Positions 6,265-10,721 of a stretch of DNA of 10,721 bases are shown here, piece by piece. The DNA is from an uncultured Clostridia bacterium. Its GTDB lineage: Bacteria > Bacillota > Clostridia > Christensenellales > Pumilibacteraceae. The stretch is from assembly GCA_947627075.1 (NCBI GenBank), contig CANQUR010000047.1, positions 1-10,721 on the forward strand, read 5' to 3'. Position numbers and translations under genes: made by a program. A model generated the notes under the pieces. It saw only the letters and a list, made by a program, of their open reading frames with translations, made no database searches and was not told the origin of the DNA. Position 1 is the stretch's first letter, and each line of letters starts with the position of its first letter.

Positions 6265-7650
6265 CTACTCCCGTTTATGCTTATCTACAGCGCCTTTTAT
6301 AGCCTTAAACGGCAAAGATATTATCCAAACGATACCTTGAATCAAAAACTTTATAATGGGAAAGCATAAAATTATAAGCAATATTCCAAGAATAAGACCT
6401 ATAATCCATAAAAAATTATTATTAAATTCTATCTTTTCGGTAACCGTATTAGCAGGCTTATGCTCTTCCGGATCAATCGGCTCCGATTGCATATTATCTA
6501 TTACTCCGAGATTATACGTCGCTCCATTCGTCACAAAATTCAAACGTAATATAGTCACATCTTCTATATTCGTATACCATTGATCATAACCCATAGAAGT
6601 TCCTTGCAATGTATAATCCGTTTCTGTAAATCTCAATACCCAAGAATACTTACCTTTTAATTCCGTAGAAAGATCAAGTTTCAAACTTGTATCGACAGTC
6701 TTATTGAATAAAACACCTTTATATACGTCGTGACGACTTTCAGCAGAAATAAATTCGTCAACAGTCTGAATTCTATTCCAAGAGAATTTATTTGCCCACC
6801 AACTATCACCCTCATAGCTTACCTCTTCACCCTTTATAGTCAATAAAGGCTCTCTAACAACATCACCGAATTGTGTTCCGGAATTTCCACCTAATACAGC
6901 ATGAAAATAATCATAAACACTTTGAGTGCTATATTGTAAATCAGCTTCAAGCAATCTATCTATTTGTCTATCCGTATTAAAAGCAACAAAATGAGCGTCA
7001 CAAGCCTCATTTGTTTGAGAAAACTTAAATCCGCCTTCCGGATACCTACAAAAGCCAACAAACTTATCCGTAACCTCGATTACGTCAATATGTTCTTCTC
7101 GGACAAAAGGCTTTCCGTTAAGCTCACCAAATGTATATTGTTTCTGAACCGGAAACGGTTGTTGCGTTATCTCATTATCCGTTTCGGACGCAGGATCAAT
7201 ATCCTTAATCCACGGACGCATTAATTGCACAATGCCATAATATCTTGTCTCATCAGCCGAAACAACAAAATCCTCAACAAGATATTTATAAAAGACTCCG
7301 GAGGAATTAAGATATTTCAGACTATAATCTCTCGGCTCTATTTCCTCTTTGGGATTAGTGGAAAATCTTATGTAACTTGCACGTAGATCAAGAGCTTTTC
7401 CACCCGGCTCATAGACATAAACAAATAGCTCTTTATTGGAACTCTCCGCAATCTGTATAAGCTGCAAAGAATAATCTCTATCTATAGCCGGATAATAACT
7501 CTCGTCGAAATTTTCGTCTCTATACAAGTCCTCAATAACTTCAGTATAGACAACTGCGCTTTCCGCATAAACAGTATAAGGTCCTTTCGCGACTTTCAAA
7601 CCGCCGCTAAAAAGGACCAATACCACTAATAACATTCGCATTGGTTTCAT
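6265..7650 (-). CDS. Secreted 461-aa protein with C-terminal membrane anchor (candidate tip/adsorption protein)
   Basis: The N terminus is a signal peptide (hydrophobic core about residues 5-16, likely cleavage after V-Y-A at 29). A large extracellular domain of about 360 residues follows, with few cysteines (C201 and C217, a possible disulfide). Near 390-405 comes an acidic, proline-containing linker, then two hydrophobic segments (about 413-436 and 438-452) and a basic tail KHKRE in the cytoplasm. The blocks DKFVGFCRYPEGGF and HFVAFNTDRQIDRLLEAD resemble uncharacterised secreted proteins I associate with accessory elements of gut Bacillota; no function is known to me. The topology matches filamentous-phage pIII (ectodomain plus C-terminal anchor). 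The start lies just after the previous gene's stop with GGTGG upstream. Role as adsorption protein is inferred from topology and context. Confidence 0.6.
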   Translation of the reverse strand: MKPMRMLLVVLVLFSGGLKVAKGPYTVYAESAVVYTEVIEDLYRDENFDESYYPAIDRDYSLQLIQIAESSNKELFVYVYEPGGKALDLRASYIRFSTNPKEEIEPRDYSLKYLNSSGVFYKYLVEDFVVSADETRYYGIVQLMRPWIKDIDPASETDNEITQQPFPVQKQYTFGELNGKPFVREEHIDVIEVTDKFVGFCRYPEGGFKFSQTNEACDAHFVAFNTDRQIDRLLEADLQYSTQSVYDYFHAVLGGNSGTQFGDVVREPLLTIKGEEVSYEGDSWWANKFSWNRIQTVDEFISAESRHDVYKGVLFNKTVDTSLKLDLSTELKGKYSWVLRFTETDYTLQGTSMGYDQWYTNIEDVTILRLNFVTNGATYNLGVIDNMQSEPIDPEEHKPANTVTEKIEFNNNFLWIIGLILGILLIILCFPIIKFLIQGIVWIISLPFKAIKGAVDKHKRE

Positions 7651-7651
7651 A

Positions 7652-8245
7652 TCAGAACACCACCGAGGACTTGTCTAAGGTCACATCTCGCGCATACACT
7701 ATATATCCCTCCGGCACAGAGAAATATATACTTATTTGATTTTGCTCATTATAGGAGACAATTCTAAGCTCAAACATATCCGCACTTGTATAACCTTTAC
7801 AATCACTTACTTCCGATCCGCTATGTATCTCTTCCAATATCTTCTGGAGATCGCCTTTAGGCGCTATCAAAAAATAATCCTCACTTTTCTGAATATCAAA
7901 ACCGGCAAGCAAATTCTTTTCTTCGCTCCAATATACTGTTCTACCGTCTACAACATAAGAAAAATCATTATCTTCCGATACGTGAGGCAAAATCTTAATA
8001 GTATAATCTTTTGTTTCAACGGCTTTATCGAATACATATTTAACGTCTATCCTTAAAGGATCTGTAATCTCATATCCCTTGTCTACAGACATTACTCGCT
8101 TTCCATTGACGACAGCATAAAAAGAAGTAGGAGTTTCAGTAAAACCATTTGTAAAATAAACCAAAGCGCCTATAACACCGGCTATCAATAACAACACCAC
8201 TATAGTCGCTATTACACTACTTACATTGCTTTTTCTTCTACTCAT
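7652..8245 (-). CDS. 197-aa membrane-anchored extracellular protein of unknown function
   Basis: A short basic N terminus (MSRRKSN) precedes one membrane helix at about residues 9-31, followed by FTNGF and an extracellular domain of about 160 residues rich in predicted beta strands. There is no cleavable signal, so it is probably a type II anchored protein. The C terminus, DVTLDKSSVVF, nearly repeats the end of the next upstream gene's product (DVTLDKNEVVF) and resembles that of the 406-aa protein (SVNLNQSDIDF). The TNGF after the helix also recurs in the 406-aa protein. GAGAGG stands eight bases before the ATG. The gene is packed between its neighbours with gaps of 1 and 10 bases. No named domain is recognised; it may be a structural or assembly partner of the Ig-like proteins. 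Confidence 0.75.
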   Translation of the reverse strand: MSRRKSNVSSVIATIVVLLLIAGVIGALVYFTNGFTETPTSFYAVVNGKRVMSVDKGYEITDPLRIDVKYVFDKAVETKDYTIKILPHVSEDNDFSYVVDGRTVYWSEEKNLLAGFDIQKSEDYFLIAPKGDLQKILEEIHSGSEVSDCKGYTSADMFELRIVSYNEQNQISIYFSVPEGYIVYARDVTLDKSSVVF

Positions 8246-8255
8246 TTGCCACCTC

Positions 8256-9221
8256 TCAGAATACTACTTCATTTTTATCCAATGTAACATCACCAATTTG
8301 CACTGCAAAGGACTCGGGATCTACCTTAACCGTATAAACAACAGGAGCAATCACTTGACTATTGGAACTGCCTCTTAAGCTAAAACCACAATCCAAAAAA
8401 TGCCCGTTTGACGTTTCCAACGCTTCCTTTATTTTCGCATAGTCACTAAAAGACTCTTTGAAAAAATTTGAAGAATCAAAAGTCAAAACCACATTGCCAC
8501 GAAATTCTGAGGCGGAACCGGAAAAATCATTAAGAACATCTTCTTTAGTCAATCCGGCGCTTTGCAATGCACTCAAAAATGTTGCATTCCACGTAAAATT
8601 AAGGAATATACGATAAACATCTCCTCCGACCGTTCCAATACCGTATTCTATCAATTCCGGGTGATAAGTTACATATAATTTTTCAGCCGATTCATTACCG
8701 GAAAAACTCATAGCAAAAGATTTATCTATAACATTACCCTTAACAGATATATCTTCGCTATATGCACTTGAACCGAAAACAAACGCCTCATCTATTGATT
8801 CAACTCTTTTACGATACTTCAACACACAAGTCGCTTTTGTCTCCGAATTTGCAACTGATGAGACTGTCAAAGTTATTTCTGTCTCAAACGCCTTTTTTGC
8901 CGATAACGTTGCACTCTTCTTATCTTCGGCAACCTGCATATCTATATAATCTTCGGGCGTATCGATTCCGCTTAATTCCCACTTTAAGTCAACTATGGCA
9001 TATTTTGGCTCTACATTTGCAGTAACCGTAACCGTTCCCGGCAACGCCATAGGAGAGACTTCCGACATAAGTCTTATTCCGTTCATTACAGGCTCTTTTA
9101 TCTCTAATTCACCGACAACACTTTCGGTTTCTGTTTGCGTTATATCTACCGGAACACAATTACAAGCCGAAAAACACAACAAACTACAAATCACTACAAT
9201 AAAAGATACTATTTTTCGCAT
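8256..9221 (-). CDS. Ig-like-domain lipoprotein (321 aa)
   Basis: The N terminus MRKIVSFIVVICSLLCFSAC is a lipoprotein signal with probable lipidated C20, giving a protein tethered to the outer face of the membrane. After a polar linker, residues 47-139 form an Ig/BIG-like module (core WELSGIDTPEDYIDMQ, ending ATCVLKY). Residues 140-300 are a second beta-rich region without a recognised family, and the chain ends VTLDKNEVVF. The Ig module is about 78 percent identical by eye over 59 residues to that of the adjacent 406-aa protein, so the two genes arose by duplication. GAGGCGG precedes the ATG at good spacing, and the gap to the upstream gene is 14 bases. BIG-like domains often occur in adhesins and on phage surface proteins, so binding or virion-surface function is plausible but inferred. 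Confidence 0.78.
   Translation of the reverse strand: MRKIVSFIVVICSLLCFSACNCVPVDITQTETESVVGELEIKEPVMNGIRLMSEVSPMALPGTVTVTANVEPKYAIVDLKWELSGIDTPEDYIDMQVAEDKKSATLSAKKAFETEITLTVSSVANSETKATCVLKYRKRVESIDEAFVFGSSAYSEDISVKGNVIDKSFAMSFSGNESAEKLYVTYHPELIEYGIGTVGGDVYRIFLNFTWNATFLSALQSAGLTKEDVLNDFSGSASEFRGNVVLTFDSSNFFKESFSDYAKIKEALETSNGHFLDCGFSLRGSSNSQVIAPVVYTVKVDPESFAVQIGDVTLDKNEVVF
8805..9083 (-). repeat. Ig-like module, copy 1 of a tandem gene duplication
   Basis: This segment encodes residues 47-139 of the lipoprotein. It matches 9839-10114 at protein and DNA level with an offset of about 1034 bases. The core includes long identical DNA stretches such as CCTGCATATCTATATAATC on the plus strand. Similarity falls away outside the module. 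Confidence 0.85.
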
Positions 9222-9235
9222 TGTTCTTCACCGCC

Positions 9236-10456
9236 TCAAAAATCAATATCACTCTGATTCAGATTGACGCTACTCGTTTTTATCTTAAACGACACAGGAT
9301 CAAGCTGTATGCCAATCATATACTGCAAGGAGGATTTTCCACCAACAGTATTTATATCATTGGAAACCTCAATATAAAGGATCAGAGGAAAAAGTCCACT
9401 TGTATCAACTTCCAATGCTCGACGCATATCGCTATAATCTTTTCCTAACATATAAGATGTCGTGAATAATTGCGTTAAAAAAACGGCATCAAAAGTATAA
9501 AGAGAGACGGCAGTCATAGACCCACCGTTAAATGTCTTTTTCCCAACATCAGAAGAATTAAGCTCACTTTGGATATTCGGAGCAACGCTCTTTACGGCAT
9601 TGACCCACGGACGATTCCATCGCAAATAAGCCGTATAAGTAAGAGTATTGGTCTTTGTTCCGGCAGAATAAGTAATTCTGCTGGAATTAGTCTTAACATA
9701 AATCTTATTTTTGGTCGCCGAAGTATGATCCGAAGTAACCATATCAAACTTATAATCAATATGATCTCCGCTTATAGTTAACGATGAACCGCTCGAAGAC
9801 GTCGAAAAAGCAAACATCCCATTACCAAGACTATCGAGACGTTTAATATAATTAAGCGTGCAGGTCGCGCTTGCCTCCGGATTGGCGACAGACGAAACTG
9901 TCAAAGTTATGACAGAACCGAAAGCCTTTTTAGCCGATAACGTTGCACTCTTTTTGCTCCCATCAACCTGCATATCTATATAATCTTCGGGTGTATCGAT
10001 TCCGCTTAAAACCCATTGTAAGTCTATTTCGGCGTCCACAGGATCAACAGTTGCCGTTATAGTTACCGCATCTACCGCCATAGGCGACACTTGTGACATC
10101 AGTTTTATCCCATTACTTTGATAAGAGTCAACCTCGAGAGCATTCTCCCGAGGTTCTGATTCTTGCTTTTCGCCGCATATCGTGCATTTGCCGTTCTTAT
10201 ATTCGTGTTCGCAAACAAAGCCACAATCTTTACACTTGCCGTCTTTCCAATGCTTATGCTCGCATTCTTCTCCGCACACGGAGCAAATGGAACTTCCCTT
10301 TTCGTAGGTATGTCCCAACCAACAATAAGGATTCGCGTCGCGAAATCCGTTGGTCAAAGCCGCGGCTAAAGCTACGCCAATTAGTAATATAGCCAATGTT
10401 ACCGCTATCCATTTTATTTTGTCACTACACACGTGACGTCTTAATTCATTTCGCAT
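9236..10456 (-). CDS. Membrane-anchored Cys/His-repeat and Ig-like protein (406 aa)
   Basis: Domain order: basic cytoplasmic N terminus (1-15), one membrane helix (about 16-34), LTNGF, three tandem Cys/His repeats (45-94), a polar linker, an Ig/BIG-like module (115-206) and a beta-rich region to the C terminus SSVNLNQSDIDF. The Ig module is a duplicate of that in the downstream lipoprotein. I chose the ATG at 10456 over an in-frame TTG at 10477: GAGAGG stands 13 bases before the ATG, a long but usable spacing, while nothing resembling a ribosome binding site precedes the TTG. The repeats outside the membrane probably bind zinc or form disulfides. Similar TM-Cys-repeat-Ig proteins occur in clostridial accessory regions as far as I recall. 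A surface display or virion-associated role is inferred from the operon. Confidence 0.75.
   Translation of the reverse strand: MRNELRRHVCSDKIKWIAVTLAILLIGVALAAALTNGFRDANPYCWLGHTYEKGSSICSVCGEECEHKHWKDGKCKDCGFVCEHEYKNGKCTICGEKQESEPRENALEVDSYQSNGIKLMSQVSPMAVDAVTITATVDPVDAEIDLQWVLSGIDTPEDYIDMQVDGSKKSATLSAKKAFGSVITLTVSSVANPEASATCTLNYIKRLDSLGNGMFAFSTSSSGSSLTISGDHIDYKFDMVTSDHTSATKNKIYVKTNSSRITYSAGTKTNTLTYTAYLRWNRPWVNAVKSVAPNIQSELNSSDVGKKTFNGGSMTAVSLYTFDAVFLTQLFTTSYMLGKDYSDMRRALEVDTSGLFPLILYIEVSNDINTVGGKSSLQYMIGIQLDPVSFKIKTSSVNLNQSDIDF
9839..10114 (-). repeat. Ig-like module, copy 2 of a tandem gene duplication
   Basis: This segment encodes residues 115-206 of the 406-aa protein. It is the partner of 8805-9083. 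The identical protein core SGIDTPEDYIDMQV and SATLSAKKAF is accompanied by near-identical DNA, pointing to a fairly recent duplication or to gene conversion between the two copies. Confidence 0.85.
10130..10155. repeat. Imperfect hairpin inside the coding sequence, in the linker before the Ig module
   Basis: AACCTCG (10130-10136) pairs with CGAGGTT (10149-10155). One mismatch follows, then GAG/CTC closes around a 4-base loop CATT. It falls in the weakly constrained linker (residues about 101-109) of the 406-aa protein. It may be chance, an mRNA structure, or a packaging-type hairpin in single-stranded DNA. Confidence 0.4.
10175..10324 (-). repeat. Three tandem Cys/His repeats (zinc-ribbon-like) in the 406-aa protein
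   Basis: The pattern H-x-(Y/W)-x(2-3)-G-x(2)-C-x2-C-G occurs three times, giving CSVCGEECEH, GKCKDCGFVCEH and GKCTICGE. Nine cysteines (C45, C58, C61, C65, C75, C78, C82, C91, C94) and four histidines (H49, H67, H69, H84) lie within 50 residues just outside the membrane. The spacing fits zinc knuckles or a disulfide ladder. Confidence 0.8.
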
Positions 10457-10528
10457 TTTCTTTTTTTTACCTCTCAATTTTTATTCAGGGCGAAATAAAA
10501 ATCTACAATAACAGCCGCTCTTAATCGA

Positions 10529-10702
10529 CTATTGCTTCCTATCGAGATCCGGATACTTCGAGACGTCACAAGATCTATAACCGGCTTGGAAAGATTTCTT
10601 ATTCTTTTCATTCTTAAAATTTATCTTCTTTCCTTTCTGACCAAGTTTGTAAGCTCTTCCGGTGTGCCACGCTCTCCGCTCGCTATATGAATACCTTGCC
10701 AC
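10529..10702 (-). CDS. 57-aa basic protein of unknown function
   Basis: A small, lysine- and arginine-rich protein beginning MARYSYSERRAWHTGRAYKL. A middle motif KKINFKNEKNKKSFQAGYRS resembles short proteins I associate with clostridial mobile elements, but I know no function. No membrane segment or signal is present. The start chosen is GTG at 10702, because AAAGGAGGTG (10718-10709) lies at ideal spacing before it; an in-frame GTG at 10711 overlaps that ribosome binding site. It is the first gene of the visible operon, 72 bases ahead of the next. With its basic character a nucleic-acid-binding role (for example in place of a phage ssDNA-binding protein) is possible but unsupported. The operon may begin outside the window. 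Confidence 0.7.
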   Translation of the reverse strand: MARYSYSERRAWHTGRAYKLGQKGKKINFKNEKNKKSFQAGYRSCDVSKYPDLDRKQ

Positions 10703-10708
10703 TTCTCT

Positions 10709-10718
10709 CACCTCCTTT
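10709..10718 (-). promoter_or_regulatory. Strong ribosome binding site that fixes the start of the 57-aa gene
   Basis: On the minus strand the bases read AAAGGAGGTG, near-perfectly complementary to the 16S 3' end. They end 6 bases before the GTG at 10702, which decides in favour of that start over the GTG at 10711, which lies inside the site. Confidence 0.8.
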
Positions 10719-10721
10719 ATA

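Noticed and set aside
2880..10392. Plus-strand open frames of 60-106 codons within the operon region
   Set aside because: All lie antisense to well-supported minus-strand genes, lack ribosome binding sites and show no recognisable domains.
7652..10456. C-terminal phenylalanines as outer-membrane beta-signals
   Set aside because: The alternating hydrophobic pattern of a beta-barrel signal is not present, and lipoprotein and anchor features fit a single-membrane host.
2727..10721. Conjugative plasmid or ICE interpretation
   Set aside because: No relaxase of mobilisation type, VirB4/VirD4 pair or other type IV secretion genes are visible; the single ATPase and the micro-proteins fit a filamentous-phage layout better, though this is not excluded beyond the window.
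1..10721. CRISPR arrays, tRNA, rRNA or insertion-sequence ends
   Set aside because: No regularly spaced short repeats, cloverleaf-like segments, rRNA motifs or transposase with terminal repeats were seen on either strand.

Overview
The window looks like a low-GC Bacillota (Clostridia-type) chromosome carrying an integrated single-stranded-DNA (filamentous, inovirus-like) element. The Clostridia assignment rests on strong AGGAGG-like ribosome binding sites, AT-rich codon use, a miaA / aluminium-resistance-type PLP gene pair, and a lipoprotein and surface proteins of Gram-positive style. Genus cannot be told from the sequence.

Region 1 (1-1484, + strand) is ordinary chromosome: the 3' end of miaA (tRNA dimethylallyltransferase), overlapped by 8 bases by a PLP-dependent gene of the YnbB/methionine gamma-lyase-like family. 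The second gene is split by a one-base frameshift near 1192-1194. Region 2 (1510-2580, - strand) is a complete tyrosine recombinase with all six catalytic residues, convergent with region 1. It is either the resident Xer-like gene of this neighbourhood or the element's own integrase; the sequence alone does not settle this.

Region 3 (about 2694 to beyond the right edge, all - strand) is a compact operon. In transcription order it holds: a 57-aa basic protein (10702-10529), a membrane-anchored Cys/His-repeat plus Ig-like protein, an Ig-like lipoprotein, a small membrane-anchored protein, a 461-aa secreted protein anchored at its C terminus, two very short membrane proteins of 56 and 30 aa, a 727-aa multi-spanning P-loop ATPase of Zot/pI character, and a HUH rolling-circle replication initiator. 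Gaps between genes from 10456 to 3809 are 0-14 bases, and one pair overlaps by ATGA.

The most informative non-coding stretch is the 173-base gap between the ATPase and the initiator. It holds three inverted repeats, each with an 8-base loop. The one nearest rep displays CTTGATA in its loop on the rep-coding strand, the nick-site core known from pC194/pUB110-type plasmids and phiX174. This is a strong candidate double-strand origin.

As a system: the HUH protein would nick the hairpin and start rolling-circle replication. The ATPase plus tiny membrane proteins would extrude or assemble virions through the membrane. The secreted and anchored proteins would form the tip, the adsorption apparatus or a cell-surface modification. 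A perfect 34-base inverted repeat (2694-2727) sits between rep and the recombinase gene and may be a terminator or a recombination site. The right end of the element lies outside the window, so its full extent and its second boundary are unseen.
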